A stretch of DNA of 64,000 bases from Methylococcaceae bacterium (GCA_030693065.1 JAUYBL010000036.1:186001-250000), one strand, 5' to 3'; counted from the stretch's first letter, positions 9,884 to 18,824 are shown. Made by a program: numbers and translations. Notes: generated by a model not told the origin, from the letters alone.

Positions 9884-9956
9884 TGTAGGGTGGGCAGGCT
9901 GTTTCTGCCCACCTTGAAGTTTGTGTTGGTGGGCAAAACAGCCTGCCCACCCTACA
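9884..9956. repeat. Long palindrome of TGTAGGGTGGGCAGG type
   Basis: Perfect 21-base arms are at 9884-9904 (starting TGTAGGGTGGGCAGG) and 9936-9956 (ending CCTGCCCACCCTACA). Inner arms TGCCCACC (9906-9913) and GGTGGGCA (9928-9935) extend the stem. RNA from either strand would fold into a strong hairpin. No open frame lies within it. It abuts the previous repeat with only 12 bases between. Confidence 0.85.
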
Positions 9957-9988
9957 TCGTTTACACAGCACCGTGAACTTTTCAAATC

Positions 9989-10993
9989 CTATTTCTCAAA
10001 AGGAAACACTTTCTTCCAGTCTTTTTTCATATCCACCACTGTCCAGCCTTTTTGCCCTGCGTCATCAAGCGCTTTATCCAGATGTCCAATGGCTGAGTTA
10101 CGGTCGTAAGCCACTTCGCGTTCGGCATCGGTGTGATGGACAATAAGCTCAAACCTTGGACCGCTACCCGCCGCCGTCCACTGCAACATTTGCCAATCGC
10201 CGTCGGAGTTACCGAATGCGGCAATTGGTCTGCGACCGATGAATTTTTGAATCGCGACCGGCTTGCCGTCTTTGTCGTCATTAAAATCTATTTCCGGCAG
10301 TCGCAGCAGCACGGGTTTACCATCGCGAAGTGCAAACTTGGTTTTGATGCTACTGCCAATAACTTGCTCAGGTGGAATGCCATAAACCTTTTCCATCCAG
10401 GTACGCATAAACTCAATGCCGCCACCGGAAACAACATAAGTCTTGAAGCCGTTAGCCCGCAAGTAATTAAGCAGTTCCAGCATTGGCTGATAAACCAGCT
10501 CGGTATAGGGACGGTTATATTTCGGATGTTTCGCTGTACTCAGCCAATCTTTAACAATTTTTTCAAATTCTTCGGTGGTCATGCCGGCATGGGAGGCCAT
10601 AATCAGTTCCACCAAGCCGTGTTCACCGCTCGCCATCACGCCCTTCATATCATTGGCAAGCACTGATTTAAAAGGCTCTGTGTCTTGCCATTCTGGATGT
10701 TTGGGTGCTTCCGCTTTCACGCGATCTAACGCAAAAATTAGTTGGGGAATGGGTTGCTCGCTCCACAACGTGCCATCGTTATCAAACGTAGCAATGCGTT
10801 CAGCGGGCGAGACAAAATCGGGGCCACCTTTTTTGGTCACGCTGGATACAAACTGCACAATGGCAGTTTTGGTCGGGCCGCTATTCCAGGAGGGTAGCGG
10901 ATCCGAAGACTTGGCCAGAGCAACTTCGGTAAATGCTAAAAATACCAAGCACAATAGGCTGCGGCTCAGTAAAACACGGAATGAGTCAGTCAT
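9989..10993 (-). CDS. Secreted HAD-superfamily phosphatase-like hydrolase
   Basis: The HAD motif I is present as FDNDGTLW (Asp71 and Asp73). Later motifs are VVSGGGIEF (motif II serine) and FGNSDGDW (motif IV acids), so the active site looks complete. A signal peptide (MTDSFRVLL ... VALA) places it in the periplasm. I set the start at the ATG at 10993 because AAGGGGG lies just upstream and the signal peptide begins there. A longer frame to 11065 would read through a palindromic repeat and is rejected. The protein has 334 residues. It is similar to HAD/phosphoserine-phosphatase-like secreted proteins; the substrate is unknown. The sulfatase and 2H-type gene lie upstream on the same strand. Confidence 0.85.
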   Translation of the reverse strand: MTDSFRVLLSRSLLCLVFLAFTEVALAKSSDPLPSWNSGPTKTAIVQFVSSVTKKGGPDFVSPAERIATFDNDGTLWSEQPIPQLIFALDRVKAEAPKHPEWQDTEPFKSVLANDMKGVMASGEHGLVELIMASHAGMTTEEFEKIVKDWLSTAKHPKYNRPYTELVYQPMLELLNYLRANGFKTYVVSGGGIEFMRTWMEKVYGIPPEQVIGSSIKTKFALRDGKPVLLRLPEIDFNDDKDGKPVAIQKFIGRRPIAAFGNSDGDWQMLQWTAAGSGPRFELIVHHTDAEREVAYDRNSAIGHLDKALDDAGQKGWTVVDMKKDWKKVFPFEK

Positions 10994-11018
10994 TTTTACC
11001 CCCTTACGAACAATAATT

Positions 11019-11080
11019 TTGTAGGAGCGGGCCTTGCCCGCGATAGTTAGATAGCTCGCAGGCAAAGCCTGCTCCTACAA
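11019..11080. repeat. REP-like palindrome of GTAGGAGCGGGC type
   Basis: Left arm 11019-11043 (TTGTAGGAGCGGGCCTTGCC..) and right arm 11056-11080 (..GCCTGCTCCTACAA) are imperfect inverted copies. The motif strongly resembles the REP sequences of Pseudomonas (GTGGGAGCGGGCTTGC type). It sits in the 5' leader of the HAD gene, just upstream of its ribosome site. Confidence 0.8.
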
Positions 11081-11118
11081 TGAATAGGTTCTGCCTATTT
11101 TGCTAGCGAACTACTTTG

Positions 11119-11868
11119 TCACTTCAACTCAAACGTCTTGAGCTGCTTCCGAGCCGTGCCGTTATTACCGAGTTGGTAAACAGCCGCTCCCGCCGGTGAA
11201 AACGTGAATGCATCAAACGGTTCTGCAAACATTCCTTTCAAATAATCCGCAGGCGCTAGGCCAATGGTGACGTGGGGATTGAAAGTTTTACCAATTTGTT
11301 TAGGCACATACGACGCGATGTAGTCAATCGTCGGCTGATTGATTTCAGGATCTTCGGGCGTAGTGACAAACGCGGCTGCGGTTGCAGTTTTGACCGTAAA
11401 AGGAGCCACTGCAGCAACCAACTGTTTTTGCAGTTTGAGAATATTGTTAGTTGGTTTGACGACAATACCCGCAACACCAAGCTCCCCCAAAGGAAGATAA
11501 TAGTATTTGGTTGCCTGTAACTTCCAGCTTGCCAGCTTTCGCTTGGTCAATACCTTATCGGCTGCAGCATAGGCTTTGTCGAGATCCGCGGTGCGGACGT
11601 AGCGCTGCAGAAGAGTAATGTGCGGACGGTGCGTCGCGTCCAGTGCAAAGCCTTTTGGAAAGACTTTGAGTAGGCGGGCATTGGCTGCCTCTGCGTGCTG
11701 GAGCATCGTTGCATCGGGTTCCAGTAAGATGTCGATAGCAGTAATCGCGTTTTGCTCGATAGAACCTGACTGTTCTTGCGCGAGAGCATTTCCTGCCGCT
11801 GTAGCCAGAGCGTAAACCATTGCCGCTTTAATCAGCAGATGCCTTAAATTATTATTAGCTGATTGCAT
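11119..11868 (-). CDS. Secreted 2H-phosphoesterase-like protein
   Basis: Two H-x-T motifs, PHITL (His83, Thr85) and PHVTI (His199, Thr201), are spaced as in the 2H phosphoesterase superfamily (2'-5' RNA ligase and cyclic phosphodiesterases). A signal peptide (MQSANNNLRH ... GNALAQ) suggests it works in the periplasm, which is unusual for this superfamily. The start is the ATG at 11868, with GAGGAAG five bases upstream; a longer frame to 11898 has no better site. The protein has 249 residues. It lies between the HAD phosphatase and a small membrane protein on the same strand. The substrate is unknown, and assignment to the superfamily rests on the two motifs and their spacing. Confidence 0.7.
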   Translation of the reverse strand: MQSANNNLRHLLIKAAMVYALATAAGNALAQEQSGSIEQNAITAIDILLEPDATMLQHAEAANARLLKVFPKGFALDATHRPHITLLQRYVRTADLDKAYAAADKVLTKRKLASWKLQATKYYYLPLGELGVAGIVVKPTNNILKLQKQLVAAVAPFTVKTATAAAFVTTPEDPEINQPTIDYIASYVPKQIGKTFNPHVTIGLAPADYLKGMFAEPFDAFTFSPAGAAVYQLGNNGTARKQLKTFELK

Positions 11869-11927
11869 TGTTGCTTCCTCTTTGGAAAAGATGAGCATAA
11901 ATATGAGTAGTGTGCTGACCGATGCAT

Positions 11928-12326
11928 TCAGTCCACCCGGTCGAAAAGCAAGGCGCGATGCGAGAGTGCTAATTCTTTAGGGAGACCCATCATGTACACC
12001 AAACCTATCGCAAGATCGCCTAAACCTAATGGCACCACAATCAAGCCGAGATCACCGAATAAGCCGGCGGGAATAAGTACCAGAGCGGCAGCATAGCGTA
12101 ACAGCGATTCCCAATAGACAAAGGTAGCGCGGCGGCGTAAATCGCGGGACGATAAAATCAATACGGCACTGGTAAAAGCTGCAAACCCAGCGATTAGCCA
12201 ACCCCAAACAGGATCACAAATGTTAAGACCTACACCTCGATATAGCGGTGGGAATAACAAGAAGGCGGCGAGACCCGCGTTATAAACGCCTGACCAATAA
12301 ACAAAGGTCGTCATTTTGAATGGCAT
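11928..12326 (-). CDS. Small four-helix membrane protein
   Basis: A 132-residue protein predicted to span the membrane four times (helices around VYNAGLAAFLLFPPLY, GWLIAGFAAFTSAVLIL, YAAALVLIPAGLFG and LIVVPLGLGDLAIGLVYMMG). The start at 12326 is supported by GGAGG five bases upstream; a longer frame to 12446 lacks such a site and adds a poorly structured leader. I recognise no function. It lies 171 bases downstream of the sulfatase gene on the same strand, and 59 bases upstream of the 2H-type gene. Confidence 0.7.
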   Translation of the reverse strand: MPFKMTTFVYWSGVYNAGLAAFLLFPPLYRGVGLNICDPVWGWLIAGFAAFTSAVLILSSRDLRRRATFVYWESLLRYAAALVLIPAGLFGDLGLIVVPLGLGDLAIGLVYMMGLPKELALSHRALLFDRVD

Positions 12327-12497
12327 AGAAGCCTCCACGTTTAAAAGATTCGGGATAATTTTAAATTTGCTCACATTGCATTGAGCCTGATGCAAAACCC
12401 AGTAGAAACGGCCTTTCGCCTGCTCCAAGAAAAACACCACACCCAAAATAGAAACCGCCGAAAAATCGGCGGTTGCGGTTAGTAGATCAATCAGCGT

Positions 12498-14072
12498 TTA
12501 CTTATTGGCTGGTGTTTGCAACTGTTCCAACACCTGATCGATGCTGAAACTTGCAGCTTTTTGACGTGGCGGGAATTCTTTAAAGCTGGCAAGGTACTGA
12601 CCGACATACTTCTGCGCTGGTGTTAGCAAGAAGACATGATCAATATACCAGTCCCAATAAGTGTTGGAAGTGACGCTCGCCTTCTCGTATGGATCGGTAC
12701 GCAGATTGTAGAGCCAAGGAATGCGCGTTTTTACGAACGGTTCGCCCCATATAGCCATGGTACCTACCTCACGTTGTTGAGCAAACACTATCTTCCAGTT
12801 GTCGTAACGCAAGCCTGTTAAATCGCCATCATCTGAAAAATAAAAGAACTCTTCACGCGCACTCTTAGGCTGCTGCCCAGTCAGATACGGAAGCTGGTTG
12901 TAACCATCCAAGTGGACTTTGTACTTTTTGCCATTAGCGACATAGCCTTTCAGTAACTTTTCTTTAACATCAGGAACGCCCGCGGCTGCTAACAAAGTAG
13001 GTGCCCAATCCAAATGTGAAACAATGTCATTGGATACCGTGTTAGGTTTGATATGCCCCGGCCAACGAACCATTGCGGGCACACGATAAGCACCTTCCCA
13101 GTTGGTATTTTTCTCACCACGGAATGGCGACGTGCCGGCATCTGGCCAAGAGTTTTCATGCGGGCCATTGTCGGTGCTGTACATGACGATGGTGTTGTCA
13201 GCAATACCCAATGAGTCGATTTTATCCAGTACCGTGCCGACGTTTTTGTCATGATCGATCATCGCATCGTGATACGGGCTTTGCCAACGCCCAGCTTGGC
13301 CTAGGCTTTCAGGTTTGGTATGCGTACGAAAGTGCATGTGGGTGAAATTGACCCAGGCAAATACGGGTTTACCGGCTTTGACTTGCTTTTCGATAAACTC
13401 AGCGGCGCGGCTGGCGGTATCGTCATCGATAGTTTCCATACGCTTTTTAGTCAGCGGACCGGTATCTTCGATTTTTTGGGTACCGTCAGAATTAGCAAAG
13501 CTGTGTAGCACGCCGCGTGGGCCGAAGTTTTTACGGAAGTTAGGAAAGTCCGCTTCTTTAGGATAATCCGGCAGTTCCGGTTCTTCTTCGGCGTTTAAAT
13601 GGTAAAGATTGCCGTAAAACTCATCAAAACCGTGCGCGGTAGGCAAATATTCGTCTTTATCACCTAAGTGATTTTTACCAAATTGCCCGGTGGCATAGCC
13701 TTGGCTTTTCAGCAATTCAGCAATGGTCACATCTTCTTTTTTAAGTCCCAAATCGGCACCGGGTAGCCCCACTTTGCTCAAGCCGGTACGGAACACGCTT
13801 TGGCCGGTAATAAAGGCGGAGCGTCCAGCGGTGCAACTTTGCTCAGCGTAATAGTCGGTAAAAAGAACACCTTCATTGGCGACGCGGTCGATGTTGGGGG
13901 TTTTGTAGCCCATCACGCCTTTGGAATAAGCACTGACATTAGACTGGCCAATGTCGTCGCCCCAAATAATAACGATGTTGGGTTTTTTATCTTCAGCCTG
14001 CGCCGAAGAAAGAACGCCGCATGCCAGCCCCAGAGCCAGCACCAGACGTTTATGTTTGAATATGGATTGCAT
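12498..14072 (-). CDS. Arylsulfatase, type I
   Basis: A 524-residue secreted protein with a signal peptide (ending SSAQAED). The metal-binding pair Asp39-Asp40 (IIWGDDIG) and the sulfatase motif SCTAGRSAFITG with Cys80 (C-x-A-x-R) are present; Cys80 would be converted to formylglycine. Further conserved patches are GKNHLGD and YSTDNGPHE. The enzyme would hydrolyse sulfate esters in the periplasm. The formylglycine-generating enzyme needed for maturation is not encoded in this window. The ATG at 14072 follows AAGGAT. A DUF3313-like lipoprotein gene lies 25 bases upstream, so the two are probably co-transcribed. Confidence 0.9.
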   Translation of the reverse strand: MQSIFKHKRLVLALGLACGVLSSAQAEDKKPNIVIIWGDDIGQSNVSAYSKGVMGYKTPNIDRVANEGVLFTDYYAEQSCTAGRSAFITGQSVFRTGLSKVGLPGADLGLKKEDVTIAELLKSQGYATGQFGKNHLGDKDEYLPTAHGFDEFYGNLYHLNAEEEPELPDYPKEADFPNFRKNFGPRGVLHSFANSDGTQKIEDTGPLTKKRMETIDDDTASRAAEFIEKQVKAGKPVFAWVNFTHMHFRTHTKPESLGQAGRWQSPYHDAMIDHDKNVGTVLDKIDSLGIADNTIVMYSTDNGPHENSWPDAGTSPFRGEKNTNWEGAYRVPAMVRWPGHIKPNTVSNDIVSHLDWAPTLLAAAGVPDVKEKLLKGYVANGKKYKVHLDGYNQLPYLTGQQPKSAREEFFYFSDDGDLTGLRYDNWKIVFAQQREVGTMAIWGEPFVKTRIPWLYNLRTDPYEKASVTSNTYWDWYIDHVFLLTPAQKYVGQYLASFKEFPPRQKAASFSIDQVLEQLQTPANK

Positions 14073-14097
14073 AAATATCCTTAGTTTGCTGAGTAAG

Positions 14098-14823
14098 TTA
14101 TGGTTGTTCTGTACCGGAAGTCCAAGCCGCTAGACGTTTAGTCAGCAATTCGCTCCAAGTATTGATCGCGTTTTCCGCATCGCCCCATTGCCATTGAAAG
14201 CCAGTTGTAAACGACCCGCCGCCCAGACGTTTATCCACACCTTCAGCCAGCACCTTGCCGGTCACTGAATCGGTAATTTTAACTTCGGCTTGCGCACCGC
14301 CAACAAACGGGAATGTGCCGGTGGCCAGATACTTCAGGTTTGACAACAAATGTGCCTGTGGCACGATCATGGTCACACTGCGTAATACCGGTGTAGCTGT
14401 TTCCGCATCCGTTAAAGCCGCATCAATCTTCAAGACGCCAGGACCAGGTTGATTGACAACCTGAAATTGCTTACCGACTTGCTCTTGTAGTTGCTGATTG
14501 AAGTAGTTGACCAGGGTTTGTTGATCGGCCGCTGACACATTGGTTGAGTCGCCACCCCAAAAAGTTACCGGGGCAATAATGACTTGTTTGTAGCTGGTCC
14601 ATTGTGCAGTTGGGTTGACGTAGCGCAAACCGATTTGATCTTTACCGCCCGGAGTCAGTTTGGTAGCGCAATCCCTACCTAATAATCCGCAGTTGACGCT
14701 AACTTGATCGAGCTTAACCTTTTCAGTAGTTGAACAGGCTGATAATGACAATAAACCCACCCCTAACAATGGATAGACTATCCATGCAGCTGGACGAGTT
14801 GATTTAGAAATTGAATTGTTCAT
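14098..14823 (-). CDS. DUF3313-like lipoprotein
   Basis: A 241-residue predicted lipoprotein with lipobox LSAC (Cys30) and a preceding hydrophobic segment. The core has YKQVIIAPVTFWGG, an LKIDAALTDAE strand, and a C-terminal helix with WSELLTKRLAAW. The overall order of strands parallels the lipoprotein at 3450-4244, making these a pair of distant paralogues in the same locus. The ATG at 14823 has AAGGAGTCAGGT upstream, a strong ribosome site. It is the first gene of the minus-strand run that continues with the sulfatase. The function of the family is unknown. Confidence 0.72.
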   Translation of the reverse strand: MNNSISKSTRPAAWIVYPLLGVGLLSLSACSTTEKVKLDQVSVNCGLLGRDCATKLTPGGKDQIGLRYVNPTAQWTSYKQVIIAPVTFWGGDSTNVSAADQQTLVNYFNQQLQEQVGKQFQVVNQPGPGVLKIDAALTDAETATPVLRSVTMIVPQAHLLSNLKYLATGTFPFVGGAQAEVKITDSVTGKVLAEGVDKRLGGGSFTTGFQWQWGDAENAINTWSELLTKRLAAWTSGTEQP

Positions 14824-15201
14824 ACCTGACTCCTTGATGTTGTTATTGATTATTTTTAATAGCTGATGGCAAAAAAATGCAGTGGTAAATTTCCTTACGT
14901 TTGACGAGCCATTTATTAATAGCGCCTTGCGTTAGACCATGTCAAACAAATTTTCAATATGAAAAATTGGATGTCGTTGGCAATTTCAACAATTTAATTT
15001 TTTCGAGTATAAATATTGCCAAACCAGTTATTTTGGTATCAGAATGCAGGCCATTCTGAAAAATCGATTAACCGTTCTAATTTATATCCACAAGAATCAC
15101 AAGTGCCTTTGTTTAATGAGCGGTAGGCTTGTCTAACAGACTAAATGCTGAGTTTTCGAGATTCTCTAAAGTAACGTGCAAGTATTAATTTGGGAGATTA
15201 A
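14824..15201. other. Divergent intergenic region
   Basis: This AT-rich stretch separates the minus-strand envelope run from the plus-strand lipoprotein gene and should hold promoters in both directions. I find no gene in it. The only clear structure is the dyad at 15039-15059. Confidence 0.6.
15039..15059. promoter_or_regulatory. Perfect 8-base dyad, candidate operator or hairpin
   Basis: TCAGAATG (15039-15046) and CATTCTGA (15052-15059) form perfect inverted arms with a five-base centre, followed by A-rich sequence. It lies in the divergent region between the lipoprotein genes. It could bind a regulator or fold as a hairpin; the sequence does not tell which. Confidence 0.4.
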
Positions 15202-15633
15202 ATGTTCGCTTCAAACCGTTTGAATTTATTAATTGTCAGCCTGGGTTGCGTACTAACACTGAACGGCTGTTCTTTCTCGGATAGCTCGGGATCCATCTCT
15301 GATAGTATCGGTAGCATTTCCGATTCATCATCTTCGTTCTCCGGCGGCAGCGCCAAGTACGAATCCGATGTGGAGGATTATACCTACGCATATCTCAAAT
15401 CAACGTCCGGTACTACCGATTACGCCGACTTCCAGAACGGCTTGAGTGATATTGCTAAAAAGCGCGGTATTAGCGATTGGGAATCTGATGACCATACCTA
15501 TAAAGGGATAGGTAAAGCACTTAAGAAAGCGGGTATCGTAGGCGTCGGTTACGAAACCTATAAAAAGAACTTTGGCGATTCAAATCCCACCAAAATGAAA
15601 CAAATCCAGCAAGGCTACGATAGCCAGGATTAA
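15202..15633 (+). CDS. Small lipoprotein, unknown function
   Basis: A 143-residue predicted lipoprotein with lipobox LNGC (Cys23), followed by a Ser/Gly/Asp-rich spacer with a repeated SISDS pattern. The soluble part is rich in Tyr and Asp with patches such as YESDVEDYTYAYL and KKRGISDWES. I recognise no family. GGGAG upstream supports the ATG at 15202. Its stop is six bases before the TTG start of the next gene, so the two are almost certainly co-transcribed and translationally coupled. Confidence 0.75.
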   Translation: MFASNRLNLLIVSLGCVLTLNGCSFSDSSGSISDSIGSISDSSSSFSGGSAKYESDVEDYTYAYLKSTSGTTDYADFQNGLSDIAKKRGISDWESDDHTYKGIGKALKKAGIVGVGYETYKKNFGDSNPTKMKQIQQGYDSQD

Positions 15634-15639
15634 GCAAGT

Positions 15640-17541
15640 TTGAAGCGTTTCTTGACGCTACTGGCGGTGTTGTTAGGCAACACCGTCAATGCCGATACCT
15701 TTCAATATCTCTATATAGAAGCCAACGAAGGCAGCTCCAGCGGCGGGCATGTCGCGGTGCAGTTTGGTGATGAAATATTTCATTATCAATTTAAAGACGG
15801 CCTGATCCGATTATTCAAACAGGATGCCGAAGGCTTCCGCTTCGATTACCGCATTCTGCAAAACCGCACGCTTCATGTCGCTGATGTCGACGTATCGACC
15901 GACACTTTCAATTTGCTACAAGACCATTTCAAGCTGCTATTTTGGCAGCAAGATCGGCAATTTAAACAATTACAAGCGGCAGAAAAAGACTATCAATTGC
16001 TGGAATGGTTGTTGCGTTACCATAGTGCCCTGCTCTCATCTCGGCAAATATCAGGTTATATCCCTCACCCTAGCCCTCTCCCTGAGGGAGAGGGGATTTT
16101 TAAGCTACCTGGCGCGGGTCTGTTTTTTAACGACAGCGATTTTGCCCCCGTTGCAGGCCAGCTTACTGAGGTACACGGTAACTGTCAGACTAAAGCATCA
16201 GCCAAATCGATATTAACAAGGCTGCATGCTCAACTTGCATTGCAGCATGGCAGCGATTTCCTACAACGGCGCAAAATCGAACTAACCACTACCATCCAGC
16301 ACTTGTCCGCCGTAATAAACGGCACCAAGGATTACCGACTTTCCGAACGATATACCGATCTATTAACCGGACTTTTGGCACTACGGGTTATTGAGGAAAT
16401 GCGCCCGTTGACTAATGACGCCTGTCATACGCTTACGGGACCGGCAGGCCATCTCGATCCACAAAAAACTGAACGATTAAATAACTTGCAACAGCAATTA
16501 ATGCAGAGTGCTCAAAATTTGGCCGTGTCAAAACGTCCGGATTGGGGCTATGCGTTATTAGTCACCATGAGCCGTTTAGTTGCACTGCAACAAACCTTAA
16601 AGTCTGGACAGTGGGTCTTTGTCGACGATTTCAGTGCCGACAGCACGGTAATTGCGGCTGAAGATATGATGCGGTTTACCGACGAGTTGAGTGTGCAGCG
16701 CAAAAAGGCCGAAACCGACTGGCAGCAACAATGGCAGTCGTTGGGCAACACAGAACTCGACGAACAACATTACAGCCAATTGGAAGTGTCAGCCAATCGT
16801 TACCATGAATGGCTGGTCAGCAATAATCGACAAACGCTACGCTACCACGGCGAACAAGCGCTGCCGGTTAAAGCCATAAACTTACCAACCATTGCCCTGC
16901 CCAAGTTCTCTTCGCAACAACTGCAACAGGCATTAGACCAACAAGTTCTGGATACTCAACAACTAACCCAGCAACTTGAACAACACTATGCCTATCAACT
17001 GCTGACGCGCAATTGCGTGACAGAAATTTTTCACACTATTAATCAAGCCTTAGGGACCGAAACGCAGCAACGGCTTGGTGATGTTATTGATGAGCATCTG
17101 AACATCGTGCCGTTTACTGCGTTTGCCATGGTTAAGGCCAGCTATCCAGTTAAGCACATCACCGTGCTGCCATCACACCGGCAACAACAACTGGCAAAAC
17201 AGTATCAGCAAGAATTTCCGCCGCTGGTATATGCCCGCGAATCCAACGTTGTCAGCGCCAGTCTTTATGATTACAACCCTGATGATGCCTGGTTCGTATT
17301 TTTTACCGACGATGCTTTATTGCTCAGACCAGTTTTTGGCGCCATCAATAGCGTTGCCAGTGTTGGGCAGAGCCTGTTGGGTTTAGTTAAGTCGCCGTTC
17401 GACGAGGGTCAATTATTAGCAACCGGCATGCGTGGTCTGCTGATGAGCTTACCGGAATTAGCGTTTATCAATATGCGCAAAGGCAGTTATAAGTTTCTAT
17501 CGCCCGATTCTGCGTCACAAGAGAGCTTGCCCAATAACTAA
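15640..17541 (+). CDS. Secreted Cys/His-enzyme-like protein (DUF4105-like pattern)
   Basis: A 633-residue protein starting at TTG (15640), with AGGA about ten bases upstream and a signal peptide (MKRFLTLLAVLLG ... VNA) that fixes the start; no in-frame ATG occurs nearby. The N-terminal patch SSGGHVAVQF (His37) and the later RNCVTEIFH (Cys459) are arranged like the His-then-Cys order of permuted NlpC/P60-type or DUF4105-type periplasmic enzymes. Actual activity is inference. Near residues 139-155 the frame passes through a palindromic repeat (16063-16101) without losing frame. The middle is helical and Gln-rich. The gene ends two bases before the stop of the convergent transporter gene. Confidence 0.65.
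   Translation: MKRFLTLLAVLLGNTVNADTFQYLYIEANEGSSSGGHVAVQFGDEIFHYQFKDGLIRLFKQDAEGFRFDYRILQNRTLHVADVDVSTDTFNLLQDHFKLLFWQQDRQFKQLQAAEKDYQLLEWLLRYHSALLSSRQISGYIPHPSPLPEGEGIFKLPGAGLFFNDSDFAPVAGQLTEVHGNCQTKASAKSILTRLHAQLALQHGSDFLQRRKIELTTTIQHLSAVINGTKDYRLSERYTDLLTGLLALRVIEEMRPLTNDACHTLTGPAGHLDPQKTERLNNLQQQLMQSAQNLAVSKRPDWGYALLVTMSRLVALQQTLKSGQWVFVDDFSADSTVIAAEDMMRFTDELSVQRKKAETDWQQQWQSLGNTELDEQHYSQLEVSANRYHEWLVSNNRQTLRYHGEQALPVKAINLPTIALPKFSSQQLQQALDQQVLDTQQLTQQLEQHYAYQLLTRNCVTEIFHTINQALGTETQQRLGDVIDEHLNIVPFTAFAMVKASYPVKHITVLPSHRQQQLAKQYQQEFPPLVYARESNVVSASLYDYNPDDAWFVFFTDDALLLRPVFGAINSVASVGQSLLGLVKSPFDEGQLLATGMRGLLMSLPELAFINMRKGSYKFLSPDSASQESLPNN
16063..16101. repeat. REP-like palindrome inside a coding region
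   Basis: CCCTCTCCC (16074-16082) and GGGAGAGGG (16086-16094) are perfect nine-base arms around TGA, preceded by CCCTCACCCTAG. This is the common CCCTCACCC..CCCTCTCCC repeat family, normally found between genes. Here it is read in frame as HPSPLPEGEG within the gene at 15640-17541. Confidence 0.85.
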
Positions 17542-17543
17542 AA

Positions 17544-18803
17544 TCAAGTGCTGCTCACGCTACGGAAACCGTAATAGCTGATATACAAATAACACAGCAA
17601 CGGAATAAAGAAGGCATGTTGAATGCCAATGTGATCGGCAAATACGCCTTGCAGTAACGGCAAAATTGCACCGCCGACAATCGCGGCGCAAAGGATGCCG
17701 GAGCCTTGACCGGTATGTCTGCCCAAGCCGGTTAAGGCCAGGGAAAAAATGGTCGGAAACATGATCGAATTACATAAACCTACCGCCAGGATAGTCACCA
17801 TTGCAAAATGACCGCTGCCAAGCATGGTCGCCAATACCAAACTTACCGCCGACAAAGCATTAAACGCCAAGACTTTGCCGGGATGAATTTTTTGCATCAC
17901 AGCCGCGCCGACAAAGCGGCCAACCATCGCCCCTCCCCAATAAAACGATACATATTTACCGGCTTCTTGCTCCGGCAATCCGGCGATGCTTGGTTCACCA
18001 AGAAAGCTGACTAAAAAGCTGCCGATAGAGACTTCGCCACCGACATAGACAAAAATTGCCAGCGCGCCCAGCACCAAATGTGAATACTGCCAAGCGCTAT
18101 TTCGATCATCGTCAACAAGGCCTGTTTCCTGCTGTTGAGTTTCAGTACTAATGTTTGGCAGTTTGAGCAGAGCAAAAATGGCTGCCATAAAAAACAATAC
18201 TGCTGCCAAACACAAATAAGGATTTTGCACGGCCGCGGCTTCCGCAGCTTGATAAATCGATAACTCTTCGGCATTCAGCAGTTTGATCTCATCAGCGCTT
18301 TTGACTGCGGTAGATAAAATCAACAATGAACCAAAATACGGCGCAAGCGTGGTGCCTAAGGAATTGAACGCCTGGGTAAGAGTCAGTCGACTGGACGCCG
18401 TTTCTGCAGCGCCAAGTACCGTCACATAAGGATTGGCAGACACTTGCAATAAAGTAATCCCAGACGCCAGCACAAAAAAAGCGGTCAAAAACAGCGGATA
18501 GGAATGTAAAGCCGCCGCCGGATAAAACAATAAACACGCAGTCCCGGCTACCGCCAAACCGACAATAATCCCACCTTTGTAAGCAATCTTTTCCACCAAA
18601 TAACCGCTGGGCACTGACATCACAAAATAGGCTGTGAAAAAACAAAATTGGATCAACATCGCCTCGGTGTAACTCAAGGTAAACACCGCTTTTAAATGCG
18701 GCACCAAAATGTCATTTAAGGCAGTAATAAACCCCCAAATAAAAAACAGTGAGGTCAGCACGCTCAGCGAGCCTAAATAAGACTTTTGGTTGCAATCAGT
18801 CAT
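17544..18803 (-). CDS. Sugar:proton symporter, FucP/GluP family MFS
   Basis: A 419-residue membrane protein with about twelve predicted helices. The N-terminal patch [20 protein letters not shown] and the later [15 protein letters not shown] and [14 protein letters not shown] are characteristic of the FucP/GluP (fucose, glucose/galactose) branch of the major facilitator superfamily. It would import a monosaccharide with protons across the inner membrane. AAGG about ten bases upstream supports the ATG at 18803. The gene lies 21 bases after the GH3 glucosidase gene on the same strand, so release of a sugar by the glucosidase and uptake by this carrier is the likely pairing. The exact sugar cannot be read from sequence. 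Confidence 0.88.
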   Translation of the reverse strand: MTDCNQKSYLGSLSVLTSLFFIWGFITALNDILVPHLKAVFTLSYTEAMLIQFCFFTAYFVMSVPSGYLVEKIAYKGGIIVGLAVAGTACLLFYPAAALHSYPLFLTAFFVLASGITLLQVSANPYVTVLGAAETASSRLTLTQAFNSLGTTLAPYFGSLLILSTAVKSADEIKLLNAEELSIYQAAEAAAVQNPYLCLAAVLFFMAAIFALLKLPNISTETQQQETGLVDDDRNSAWQYSHLVLGALAIFVYVGGEVSIGSFLVSFLGEPSIAGLPEQEAGKYVSFYWGGAMVGRFVGAAVMQKIHPGKVLAFNALSAVSLVLATMLGSGHFAMVTILAVGLCNSIMFPTIFSLALTGLGRHTGQGSGILCAAIVGGAILPLLQGVFADHIGIQHAFFIPLLCYLYISYYGFRSVSST

Positions 18804-18824
18804 TAACTTTTACCTTGGATGCGC

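Larger units (their letters stand above)
9664..9992. other. Gene-free stretch filled by repeats
   Basis: No gene is visible between the channel gene and the HAD phosphatase gene. The stretch holds two consecutive palindromic elements (9740-9871 and 9884-9956), listed separately. The promoter of the channel gene should lie at its left end. Confidence 0.7.

Noticed and set aside
9740-9956. CRISPR array
   Set aside because: The repeats are inverted and of different families, not regularly spaced direct repeats.
10994-11065. N-terminal extension of the HAD gene
   Set aside because: It reads through the REP-like palindrome and lacks a ribosome site; the ATG at 10993 has one and starts a signal peptide.
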